From: Bin87 sp965261925
GTDB taxonomy: Bacteria; Chloroflexota; Dehalococcoidia; Lucifugimonadales; UBA3495
Direction: 5' to 3'
DNA length: 64,000 nt
Assembly (NCBI GenBank): GCA_965261925.1
Contig: OZ253486.1
Location: 1 to 64,000, forward strand
The position numbers were made by a program, and so were the translations under genes. This document shows positions 34,715 to 42,660 of this stretch, piece after piece. The notes beneath the pieces are model-generated. The model did no database searches, was not told the DNA's origin, and worked only from the letters and a program-made list of their open reading frames with translations. Position 1 is the stretch's first letter, and each line of letters begins with the position of its first letter.

Positions 34715-35071
34715 CTAATTGTTGAGCAGTGTCAGGACTCGGGCGACGAACCGGTGCACCAGCGGCCGGTCGTGTTCGATCTCAAAGTCTTCCATTTCGT
34801 CGTGGTAGAAGTTCTGGTGGAACTTTTCGGCGGCCAGAAACCCGGCGGCGAACCCGTCATCGCCAGTCTCTGCGACAATCCGGCTCACCACGTTTTTCAG
34901 CGAGCGATGGCTGCGGTGCGGCCACTCCCGCTGCTGGGCAACCGCCATCACCGCGTGCGTCGCCGCGCCCCATAACTTCTCGGACGCCTGCAGATGGTCG
35001 CCGGCGGCAAACTCCTTGTCCGAAGCCACCAGGAATTCCTCAGCGTTTTCCGCATGGTTTTGCGTCAGCAT
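34715..35071 (-). CDS. PaREP1/HEPN-like small protein
   Basis: A 118-residue all-helical protein resembling the PaREP1 family: AENAEEFLVASDKEFAAGDH then QASEKLWGAATHAVMAVAQQ and SHRSLKNVVSRI. Many such proteins are HEPN-related and paired with nucleotidyltransferases or nucleases. None is directly adjacent here, but the gene is divergent from the ATPase-DUF4435/HNH locus, so a link to defence is possible. The catalytic R-x4-6-H motif is not clear. Confidence 0.65.
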   Translation of the reverse strand: MLTQNHAENAEEFLVASDKEFAAGDHLQASEKLWGAATHAVMAVAQQREWPHRSHRSLKNVVSRIVAETGDDGFAAGFLAAEKFHQNFYHDEMEDFEIEHDRPLVHRFVARVLTLLNN

Positions 35072-35342
35072 CGGGCCTTCCTACGCTCACGAGACACGGA
35101 AACCCACCCCGTCCGCCGGCATGAGGAATCGGGCGATGGAAGTTGCGACGTGGATGGACATTTTCAAACCCTCGTAGCCGGATATAGGATGGGATATTAG
35201 CGATTGTACCGTTCGCCGGTTGGCGGCATTTGGTAGTCCGCATAGATCGTCGTCATCAGCATTTTGGATTCCGAATTTGATAACATGAATCGTAGAGATC
35301 TCCGCAAATATTCTCGGCATCGCACCCGTATAGTCGCTGTGA

Positions 35343-35717
35343 GTGCAACAAATCATGCAGACAGTCTTGAACATTCCCAAAGTAGCCGGCGAACCGTTAG
35401 TGCTGAACCTGAGCCCGGGAAACCCGATATTCGTTGTCGGTCCGAACGGATCAGGAAAGTCCGCCTTGATCCAGCATGCGGTCATGTCGCTAGAAACTAC
35501 GCCAGTGAAACGGATTGCTGCTCATCGACAATTATCTTTGCGCGACAGCAACATCGGTATGACGGCAATCCTCGCGGAAGCAATTCGGTTCGAACTTGGC
35601 GCATTGGGAACGCTCACCGGAACATCGCTGGATGGAGCACGACCAAGAGAGCCGCTTGGCGTCTGTGCTCTTCGATTTGATGGCGATGGAAAACGCCCGC
35701 GCCCGGCGAGTAACTGA
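35343..35717 (+). pseudogene. 5' part of a frameshifted ATPase-DUF4435 gene (Walker A fragment)
   Basis: This frame holds the N-terminus of an AAA/ABC-type ATPase with Walker A GPNGSGKS at about residues 29-36 counted from ATG 35355 (GTG 35343 is the alternative start). Homology to the family ends near KRIAAHRQLSLRDSNIGM at about 35560. After that the frame reads unrelated sequence to a stop at 35717. The matching continuation (RQSSRKQFGSNLAHWERSPEHRW) is in the next frame. Skipping one base around 35559-35575 would restore a single protein of about 550 residues. Confidence 0.7.
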
Positions 35718-37008
35718 GCTGATCGATGCGCAAAACACTCATGCTGCAACGAAGTTAGCCGCTAAAGAGCAATCTCCGTTTTTGTCAATCAATTCATTAC
35801 TCAAAGGCGCAAATTTGGACGTGACCATCGAATGCAGGGATGATGAGGAAATAGTTGCTAAGCGAAGCAAATCACAGCAGCCATATAGTATCGCGAAGAT
35901 GTCTGACGGAGAACGAAGTGCCGTATTAATGGCATCGGAAGTGTTGACAGCTGAATCTGGGACGGTTCTCCTGATCGACGAACCCGAAAAGCATCTACAC
36001 CGGTCAATCATTCAACCCTTGCTGTCAGGGCTTTTCGCCCAGAGGGCAGACTGCATTTTCATAATATCCACCCATGAAGTAGAACTGCCGCTGGCAGGCT
36101 CAACCTCTCCATCGTTGGTAGTGCGATCATGCAAGATGGACGGAGACATGCCTGTCGCGTGGGACGTTCAAGTGCTAGAAGGAGGCGTAGATCTCCCTGA
36201 TGACCTGAAGCGTTCAATTTTGGGTTCACGCCGCACGATCCTCTTCGTGGAAGGAGAGCCCCATAAATTGGACAAACCGTTGTACGAAACCTTGTTCCCT
36301 CACGTCTCAGTGATCTCTAAAGGTAGTTGCGAAAGCGTGATTGACGCCGTGAAAGGCCTGCGCACTTCGTCCGAATATCACGGCGTTGAAGCTTTTGGCC
36401 TCATCGACAAGGACTTTCAAGAGGAAGAAGTACTCTCGCAGCTTGCGGCTAACAATATATTCGCGTTGCAAGTACACTCTGTAGAATCGTTATATTACTG
36501 TGCGGATGCAATCGAAGCAGTGGCGCGGCATCAAGAAGAATTCGAAAGGCTGAATGCCCTGGGCTGCATCGAATCGGCGCTGGAGAACGCGCTGAACGCC
36601 GTAAATGCAGACCCTGCTCTAGCTGAACGCATGGCAGCGCGCCGATCTGAGCGTGCAGTGCGCAATCGTATCCGTGAACTTATGCCTGATTGGAAATCTA
36701 TCCTGGAGGATAAAGATGGGGAAACGGTAATTTCCGTCATCTCCCCATTTCAGGACGAGTTAGCAATTTTCAAATCCTTGGTCGATGAACGGAACCTCGA
36801 TGAGATCATTGCCAGGTACCCTATGCGCGAAAGCAACGTTTTCGGCGCGGTCGTCAATGCACTGCACATGGGGAAGGACAGTTACGAGCGTCTATTGCCC
36901 GCTCTAGTTAGAAAAGACCCAGGCTTAGCTGATAGGCTGAGGCAACGGATTCAAGGCCTTTCAGATGCCATCGGCCAACAAAACGCCGATAGTGATCCCC
37001 CAGAATAA
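35596..37008 (+). CDS. ATPase with fused DUF4435 (TOPRIM-like) domain, main part after frameshift
   Basis: The frame contains the rest of the ATPase: signature KMSDGERSAVLMASEV, Walker B TVLLIDEPEKHLHRSI and the switch ISTHEVELPL. It then has a DUF4435 domain starting RRTILFVEGEPHKLDKPLYE, with VSVISKGSCESVIDAVKGL and the acidic AFGLIDKDF. DUF4435 is the TOPRIM-like effector of PARIS-type systems (AriB), and the ATPase plays the role of AriA; fused forms are known. The region has lower G+C than its surroundings. An HNH nuclease starts ten bases after the stop. Anti-phage defence is the most likely role, but the frameshift may have inactivated it. Confidence 0.72.
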   Translation: MAHWERSPEHRWMEHDQESRLASVLFDLMAMENARARRVTELIDAQNTHAATKLAAKEQSPFLSINSLLKGANLDVTIECRDDEEIVAKRSKSQQPYSIAKMSDGERSAVLMASEVLTAESGTVLLIDEPEKHLHRSIIQPLLSGLFAQRADCIFIISTHEVELPLAGSTSPSLVVRSCKMDGDMPVAWDVQVLEGGVDLPDDLKRSILGSRRTILFVEGEPHKLDKPLYETLFPHVSVISKGSCESVIDAVKGLRTSSEYHGVEAFGLIDKDFQEEEVLSQLAANNIFALQVHSVESLYYCADAIEAVARHQEEFERLNALGCIESALENALNAVNADPALAERMAARRSERAVRNRIRELMPDWKSILEDKDGETVISVISPFQDELAIFKSLVDERNLDEIIARYPMRESNVFGAVVNALHMGKDSYERLLPALVRKDPGLADRLRQRIQGLSDAIGQQNADSDPPE

Positions 37009-37017
37009 CCGGCCGCA

Positions 37018-37785
37018 ATGACTACTGGAACCAACTGGACTCGCCAGCAGCTCCTGGTGGCTTTCGCCCTTTATTGCCGGATGCCCTTCGGCAAGATCAG
37101 TTCCCGGCATCCTGACATCATCAGGGCGGCTGCTGCTATTGGCCGTACGCCGGCCGCCTTGTCTATGAAGATGGGTAATATCGCCAGCCTCGACCCTGCT
37201 ATCACGTCCACGGGCCGCCGAGGACTCCGAGCAGCCTCGGCGGCTGACCGTGCAATGTGGGATGAGATGAACGCCGATTGGGAGCGCTTCGCTGTCGAAT
37301 CGCAACGCGCTCTTTTGGCGATTGAGTTGGCCGAAACCACGATGGATCAAGCACCTCTCGATTACATCGGTGTTCCGGGCGGTGAAGATCGGACTGTCCA
37401 ATCCACGGTCCGCATCGGCCAGGGTTTCTTCAGGGCGGCAGTATTGAGCGCGTATAACGAGCGATGTTGCATTACGGGGCTGGCGGTTCCCAGGCTGCTT
37501 GAAGCCAGCCATATTGTGCCGTGGAACCATGATCGGGCGAACCGGACCAATCCTCAGAACGGGCTGCTGCTATCTGTGCTCCACCACAGGGCATTTGACG
37601 CCGGAGTGATCACTGTGGGCGAGGACATGGAAGTTCGCGTAGCCACACAGTACTTGTCACGAGGCGACGAGTTTTTTGCGAACGCAATCGGTCGGTATCG
37701 AGGTTCGCCAATTACGTTGCCAGAAAGATTCGTGCCAAATCGGGGGTTCCTTGCTTACCATCGGGAGAATGTTTTCCAAGGTTGA
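37018..37785 (+). CDS. HNH endonuclease
   Basis: A 255-residue nuclease. The N-terminal 110 residues (WTRQQLLVAFALYCRMPFGK, then RTPAALSMKMGNIASLDP) form a helical DNA-binding module common in this family. The C-terminal HNH domain has YNERCCITGL, LLEASHIVPWN with the catalytic His, and RTNPQNGLLLSVLHHRAFDAG. Such nucleases are frequent in defence islands. It starts ten bases after the ATPase-DUF4435 gene, so the two form one transcript, as an ATPase sensor plus two possible nuclease effectors. Confidence 0.85.
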   Translation: MTTGTNWTRQQLLVAFALYCRMPFGKISSRHPDIIRAAAAIGRTPAALSMKMGNIASLDPAITSTGRRGLRAASAADRAMWDEMNADWERFAVESQRALLAIELAETTMDQAPLDYIGVPGGEDRTVQSTVRIGQGFFRAAVLSAYNERCCITGLAVPRLLEASHIVPWNHDRANRTNPQNGLLLSVLHHRAFDAGVITVGEDMEVRVATQYLSRGDEFFANAIGRYRGSPITLPERFVPNRGFLAYHRENVFQG

Positions 37786-37912
37786 TCCGACTGAAACATC
37801 GGCGTCGCCGTTCCTATTGACACCCCAACCTTGCCGCCTCTCCCGTGCCCTGCTACACTGCCGCCATCATTGATGCACCCGTATCGCACCGCGCACTCAA
37901 GGAGAGGCCGCT

Positions 37913-39175
37913 ATGCTGATTGGCCATTTTACCGAGCAGCCCTGGCAGGATGAATCGTCCGGCCTGATGGGCACCCAGAGCACCGACCTGGGCATCTCGA
38001 ACAGCCACTACAGGCCCGATATCGGCGCCCAGCTCTACAACCGCTACCTCGACGAGAAGGTGTACGCCGAGCAGATGGGCTTCGACGCCGTGATGCTCAA
38101 CGAGCACCACTCGACACCCTTCTGCATGCAGGGCGTCACCAACGTCGGCGCGTCGATCCTGGCCCGCATCACCGAGAAGGTGAAGATCATCATCCTGGGC
38201 AATGTCCTGCCCATCTGGGACGACCCGCTGTGGTTGGCCGAGCAGTTGTCCATGATCGACATGATCTCCCACGGTCGCCTGGTGTCCGGCTTCGTGCGCG
38301 GCGGTGGTCGCGAGAGTTGGTCCCACAACTCGCCGCCCAACTTCAACCGTGAGCGGTTCGAGGAGGCCCACGACCTGATCATCAAGGCGTGGACCGAGCC
38401 CGGCCCCTGGCGCTGGGAGGGCAAGCACTTCCACTACCGCTACGTCAACCCGTGGGCCAAGCCGCTGCAGGAACCTCACCCGCAGATCTGGATCCCGTCC
38501 ACCGTGTCCGTGGAGACCGTGAAGTGGTGCGCCGAGCATCGTTACCCGCTGGTCCTGCTGGCCACCCGGCTGGAGCCCACCCGCGAAGCCTTCCAGCTCT
38601 ACCACGACACCGCAGCCGAGAATGGCTACGAGTCCGGCACGCAGAACGTGGCCTACCTGTGGAAGGTGCACGTCGACGAGACCGAGGAACTGGCCGACGA
38701 AGTCGGGCGCAAGTACCTGTCCGGCGTCAGTAACCCGTTCCTGGCCGGCAACGAGGGCGGCATCAACCCCGCCATCATGAACCTGCCGGGCCACACGTCC
38801 CGCACGTCGCGCCGGCTGTCCGCCGCGGCCTTTGGGCCCGCCGGCCGCTTCGGCACCAACCGTAGGCCCTTCGAGGACCAGGTTGCCGACAGCACCATCA
38901 TCACCGGTACGCCCAAGACGGTCATCCCCAAGATTCGGGAAGTGCTGGAATACCTGCGCCCGGGCAGCGTCTTCTTCTGGGACGGCGACGGCGCCATGAC
39001 CCACGATGACCAGATGCGCAGCCTGCGGCTCATGGGCGAGGAAGTCATCCCCGCGGTCCGAGAAATGGGCAAGGAGCTGGAGCTCTACTCCCCCTTCGAG
39101 GTGGACCCCCGCACCAACCAGCCCGTCGTCGACAGCGCCACCGCGGCGGCAACGGCTACCACCACCGCTGACTAA
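37913..39175 (+). CDS. LLM class flavin-dependent oxidoreductase
   Basis: A 420-residue luciferase-like enzyme, the longest of the four in this window. Motifs: AVMLNEHHSTPFCMQG, LPIWDDPLWLAEQLSMIDMI, SHGRLVSGFVRGGGRESW, and the C-terminal TGTPKTVIPKIREVLEYL. AAGGAGAGG precedes the ATG at 37913. The C-terminus ends in an Ala/Thr-rich low-complexity tail (ATAAATATTTAD). It is monocistronic and followed by a strong terminator. Function is probably oxygenation of an organic compound. Confidence 0.88.
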   Translation: MLIGHFTEQPWQDESSGLMGTQSTDLGISNSHYRPDIGAQLYNRYLDEKVYAEQMGFDAVMLNEHHSTPFCMQGVTNVGASILARITEKVKIIILGNVLPIWDDPLWLAEQLSMIDMISHGRLVSGFVRGGGRESWSHNSPPNFNRERFEEAHDLIIKAWTEPGPWRWEGKHFHYRYVNPWAKPLQEPHPQIWIPSTVSVETVKWCAEHRYPLVLLATRLEPTREAFQLYHDTAAENGYESGTQNVAYLWKVHVDETEELADEVGRKYLSGVSNPFLAGNEGGINPAIMNLPGHTSRTSRRLSAAAFGPAGRFGTNRRPFEDQVADSTIITGTPKTVIPKIREVLEYLRPGSVFFWDGDGAMTHDDQMRSLRLMGEEVIPAVREMGKELELYSPFEVDPRTNQPVVDSATAAATATTTAD

Positions 39176-39200
39176 TCGCCAGCGGCATCGCGCAAAGCGA

Positions 39201-39240
39201 GAGGGGCGGGTCTGTAGACCCGCCCCTCAGCTTTTGTTTT
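39201..39240. terminator. Strong bidirectional terminator
   Basis: GAGGGGCGGGTC (39201-39212) pairs with GACCCGCCCCTC (39217-39228), followed by a T-rich run (CTTTTGTTTT). It separates the LLM gene from the convergent Uma2 gene. Confidence 0.8.
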
Positions 39241-39255
39241 CGGCAGTGCGGTGGT

Positions 39256-39843
39256 CTATTCCTCTCGGGTGATCCGAGCCGGATGGTTGAACACCTGCGC
39301 CAGGGGCAGGCTGAACTCCGGGAACAGCGGCGTGGTAAGGGTGTCGCCGGCCGTGAGGGCAGCCCGCTCGTGGTAAACACCCTCGTCGCCCAGTTCCAGA
39401 ACCGTGAGTGTGTTCGCGCCGCCATCGAGGATCCAATACTCTGCGACGCCGGCCGCCGCGTACAAGGTACGCTTGTACACCAAGTCCCGGTTGCGATTAG
39501 AAGACAGCGCTTCCACTACTATGTCAGGGGCCCCAGTGATGACGGTTGGGCCAATGACGCCGGCGCGTTCCGCCCGTACGACGATGATGTCCGGCCCCAA
39601 GGCGCTGCTGTCCGAGACCACCACTCCGGCAGTTCCCATGACAATGCCCGTGCCGGGCAACATTACGCTCTGAGACAGATAGGTGGTCAGCAACGCAACT
39701 AGAATTTCGTGATCCGGAACAGGAAAGGCGGCCATATACACAACCCCATCGATGAGCTCGCAGCGCCCCTCCACTTCAGGCAAAGCGAGGAACGCTTCCA
39801 AGCTCATCCGAGTGCCCGTCCTGATTTCAGGTGTAGTTGTCAC
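39256..39843 (-). CDS. Uma2 family endonuclease-like protein
   Basis: A 195-residue Uma2 protein, second copy in the window: MSLEAFLALPEVEGRCELID at the start, ALGPDIIVVRAERAGV, GAPDIVVEALSSNRN (the usual Lys is replaced by Ala-Leu), and VAEYWILDGG. The active-site Glu-x-Lys is altered here to EALSS, so nuclease activity is uncertain. Minus strand, monocistronic between two terminators or intergenic gaps. Confidence 0.83.
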   Translation of the reverse strand: MTTTPEIRTGTRMSLEAFLALPEVEGRCELIDGVVYMAAFPVPDHEILVALLTTYLSQSVMLPGTGIVMGTAGVVVSDSSALGPDIIVVRAERAGVIGPTVITGAPDIVVEALSSNRNRDLVYKRTLYAAAGVAEYWILDGGANTLTVLELGDEGVYHERAALTAGDTLTTPLFPEFSLPLAQVFNHPARITREE

Positions 39844-39897
39844 GGTGACTTTCCTGGTTGGTAAACTGCGATGATTGTAACATTCCGCCCCGTGGCC

Positions 39898-41004
39898 TCA
39901 CGCCACGGCAACCCGCTGCCCCTCGTCGCTGGACTGGCGAATGGCGTCGATGAACCGGTGCAATTCCACCGCGTGGTCGAAGTCGGGCAGCGCGTCGCCG
40001 TTGGCCGTGCCGCGGATCGACGCGGCGAACCGGCTGTACAGCTGACCGACGTTGTAGGCGGTGCCGCCGGGGATTTCCGGCGCCAGGTGCAGCTCCTCGG
40101 CAGGTGTCAGGTCCTGCAACTCGTTGCTGCCGCCGCGGGCGCCCCGGATGGTGACCTGCTGCATCTGCGGCGAGTCGACGGAGACGGCCACCAGCGTGCC
40201 CTCCTCGCCGTAGATCTCCATGCGGTAGCCGCTGCCGGCCCAGGGGGTGCTGCCGATTTGAACCGAGCCGACGCCGCCGCTCTGCAGGTTCCCGCTCACG
40301 AGGATGTTGTCCGGCGACGTCACGGGCAGGTCCTGACCGGTGTCGCTCTCGTGCCAGGTGGAGGCTTGGGTGCTGACCACGGTGGCCACGTCGGCGAACT
40401 CGCCCACCACGCTGCACAGGGCGTCGATGGTGTGCCCGCAGGCGATGGTCAGGGTGTGCGCGCCCAACTCGTTGTCCCGCTGCCAGGTGCGCCCCGAATC
40501 CCGCGAGAGCACACCCTCACGCATCAACCGCACGTGGCAGGTCATCACACGACCCACGTAACCGTCGGCCACCAGGTTGCGCAGGTGGGCGATGGCGGGA
40601 TTGGCGCGCGCCTGCAGACCCACGGCCGTCTTCACTCCGCGCTCCCGGGCGAGATCGGCCATCTCGATGGCTTCCTCGGTGGTCCGACCCAACGGCCACT
40701 CGGTGAAGGTGTGCTTGCCGGCTCGCAGCGCGGCGGTGGTCGGCTCGTAGTGGCTGGGCACCCGCAAGGAGATCGTGGCCGCCTCAATGTCGGCGTCCGC
40801 CAGCATCCGGTTGTAGTCGTTCCACGCGCTGCCGGCGTTGAAGGCGGCCCTGGCCTCGTCCGCCGACTCCTGGCGCGTGGTGCACACGGCGGCGAGGTCG
40901 AAATCGGGGTGGGCGGCCAGCGCCGGCAGGTGCGCCCGCGGCGACCATCCCTGGTGTATGTTGGCGCCAATCAGTCCGATGCGAATGGGCTGCTGAGTGG
41001 TCAT
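39898..41004 (-). CDS. Gfo/Idh/MocA family oxidoreductase
   Basis: A 368-residue NAD(P)-dependent dehydrogenase: Rossmann motif IRIGLIGANIHQGW at the N-terminus, KHTFTEWPLGRTTEEAIEMA (the EKP-like catalytic segment reads EWPL), then the C-terminal alpha/beta domain. AGGAGG precedes the ATG at 41004. Substrates are usually sugars or inositol derivatives. The normally conserved Lys of the EKP motif is absent, which is unusual and may alter catalysis. Confidence 0.87.
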   Translation of the reverse strand: MTTQQPIRIGLIGANIHQGWSPRAHLPALAAHPDFDLAAVCTTRQESADEARAAFNAGSAWNDYNRMLADADIEAATISLRVPSHYEPTTAALRAGKHTFTEWPLGRTTEEAIEMADLARERGVKTAVGLQARANPAIAHLRNLVADGYVGRVMTCHVRLMREGVLSRDSGRTWQRDNELGAHTLTIACGHTIDALCSVVGEFADVATVVSTQASTWHESDTGQDLPVTSPDNILVSGNLQSGGVGSVQIGSTPWAGSGYRMEIYGEEGTLVAVSVDSPQMQQVTIRGARGGSNELQDLTPAEELHLAPEIPGGTAYNVGQLYSRFAASIRGTANGDALPDFDHAVELHRFIDAIRQSSDEGQRVAVA

Positions 41005-41108
41005 GGGGGTACCTCCTGCGGTCAACGAGAAGTGTTCCCGAGCGGGGTGAGGTTCGCGTTACTTGTAAATTACGGTGGGGAGTTGCTCCATGCTCGTCCC
41101 ACACACTG

Positions 41109-41405
41109 TTAAGGTTGTCGGGTATCGGTAACCCATTTGTCCAGAGGCTGCGCGTATTGGCCGATGCGTTGGCCATCCTTTCCCATATGATTTTGTACGT
41201 TGCCCCAACAACAGGCATAAATCCTGTTCTTGTGTGGAAGCGAAATGAATCGTTGGTCATCTAACGCAACGCTTGGGGCCCATTTCGCCTCGGCAACAAA
41301 TTCCACTCCCGGTCGGCCGGTTGTGAACAATGTCGTCTGTTTATTTTGCTCCAGTGCCAATGCGTCGAATATTTGGTCGAATGTACAAATCGGAGGCGGG
41401 TTCAT
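41109..41405 (-). CDS. Small hypothetical protein (98 residues)
   Basis: The likely start is ATG 41405 (MNPPPICTFD), with an in-frame ATG at 41429. The long open frame reaching 42491 is antisense to the aldo/keto reductase and is not used. The product has PGVEFVAEAKWAPS in the middle and ends DKWVTDTRQP. G+C is lower than in the neighbours. No family recognised. It is divergent from the aldo/keto reductase. Confidence 0.5.
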   Translation of the reverse strand: MNPPPICTFDQIFDALALEQNKQTTLFTTGRPGVEFVAEAKWAPSVALDDQRFISLPHKNRIYACCWGNVQNHMGKDGQRIGQYAQPLDKWVTDTRQP

Positions 41406-41543
41406 TTTAGAGCGGTTTTCGTGTGGCATTGCTCTTTGCCCTTTTCTGAATTTTGTACTGATTTCGCGATGTTCGACCCGCCGCGTTGGGCGCATCCTAA
41501 CACAAGGGGCGGGTGCGCTAGCGGACCGGGTGATACAATCGCG

Positions 41544-41591
41544 ATGCCCGCGATGCCCGCGATGCCCGCGATGCCCGCGATGCCCGCAATG
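41544..41591 (+). repeat. 9-bp tandem repeat of start codons
   Basis: ATGCCCGCG is repeated five times, the last unit reading ATGCCCGCA, and the array is followed by another ATG. It gives in-frame ATGs at 41544, 41553, 41562, 41571, 41580 and 41589. TACAAT at 41534-41539 lies just upstream, so the transcript may begin at the first of them. Confidence 0.8.
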
Positions 41592-41603
41592 AACGAGGTC
41601 ACC

Positions 41604-42623
41604 ATGACCCTTCCCACAGATGCCCGGCTCCGTTTTGTGGAGAACCTGCCTATTTGCCGCATTCTCAACGGAATGTGGCAGGTGTCGGGGGCGCATGGGC
41701 GCATCGATCCGGGGACGGCGATCGATGCGATGCTGGCCTACCACGACGCCGGCTTTACCACCTGGGACCTGGCCGATCACTACGGGCCGGCCGAGGACTT
41801 TATCGGCGAGTTTCGGCGGCGGTTGGCCGCGGAGCGAGGTGAGGCCGCGCTGTCTGAAATCCAGGCGTTCACCAAGTGGGTGCCCAGCCCGGGACCCATG
41901 ACGCGCCAGATCGTTGAGAACAACGTCGACATCTCCCGGCGCCGCATGGGCGTCGAGCGGCTGGACCTGCTGCAATTCCACTGGTGGGAATACCGCGACA
42001 AGCGCTTCCTGGATGCCCTGGAGCAGCTGACCGCGTTGCGCGACGAGGGCAAGATTCACCGCGTGGCCTTGACCAATTTCGACACCGAACGCCTGCGGGA
42101 GATTGCCGATCATGGCATCCGCGTGGTGTCCAACCAGGTGCAGTACTCCCTGATCGACCACCGCCCGGAAGTGCAGATGGCGCAGGTATGCGAGGAGCAG
42201 CGGGTCTGGCTGCTGCCCTACGGCGTGCTCTGCGGCGGCCTGCTCTCCGACCGCTACCTCGGCCAGCCCGAACCCCGCTCCGCCGATCTGAACACCGCCA
42301 GCCTGCGCAAGTACAAGCAGATGGTCGACGCCTGGGGCGGGTGGCAGCTTTTGCAGCGGTTGCTGGCTGAACTCAAAACCGTCGCCGACAAACACGGCGT
42401 CAGCATCGCGAACGTCGCGGAGCGCTACATACTGGACAAACCGGCGGTGGCCGGCGTGATTATCGGCGCACGGCTCGGCGTGGCGGAACACATCGCCGAA
42501 AACGCCCGGCTCTTCGGCTTCCAGCTGGATGGTGACGACAATCAGGCCATCGATGCGGTGCTCGCGAATGCCCGCGACCTTTACCAGATCATCGGCGATT
42601 GCGGCGACGAGTACCGGCGCTGA
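41604..42623 (+). CDS. Aldo/keto reductase
   Basis: A (beta/alpha)8-barrel NADPH oxidoreductase of about 339 residues from ATG 41604 (MTLPTDARL), with GAGG six bases upstream. Longer starts are offered by the repeat at 41544-41591. Barrel residues: DLADHYG with the catalytic Tyr, FTKWVPS with the Lys, LQFHWWEY with the His. The C-terminal VAGVIIGARLGVAEHIAENA binds cofactor. It is followed closely by an LLM oxidoreductase, so the two probably act in one catabolic route. Confidence 0.86.
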   Translation: MTLPTDARLRFVENLPICRILNGMWQVSGAHGRIDPGTAIDAMLAYHDAGFTTWDLADHYGPAEDFIGEFRRRLAAERGEAALSEIQAFTKWVPSPGPMTRQIVENNVDISRRRMGVERLDLLQFHWWEYRDKRFLDALEQLTALRDEGKIHRVALTNFDTERLREIADHGIRVVSNQVQYSLIDHRPEVQMAQVCEEQRVWLLPYGVLCGGLLSDRYLGQPEPRSADLNTASLRKYKQMVDAWGGWQLLQRLLAELKTVADKHGVSIANVAERYILDKPAVAGVIIGARLGVAEHIAENARLFGFQLDGDDNQAIDAVLANARDLYQIIGDCGDEYRR

Positions 42624-42660
42624 TCATCTGTTTCCCGACCCCCACATGCCCGAGGTACCA

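Noticed and set aside
41544..41591. Tandem repeat considered as a CRISPR or a minisatellite promoter element
   Set aside because: The 9-bp unit has no spacers and lies in frame at the start of a gene, so it is a coding repeat.
41109..42491. 460-residue minus-strand frame
   Set aside because: Only the last 98 residues lie outside the aldo/keto reductase; the remainder is antisense. I kept only 41109-41405.
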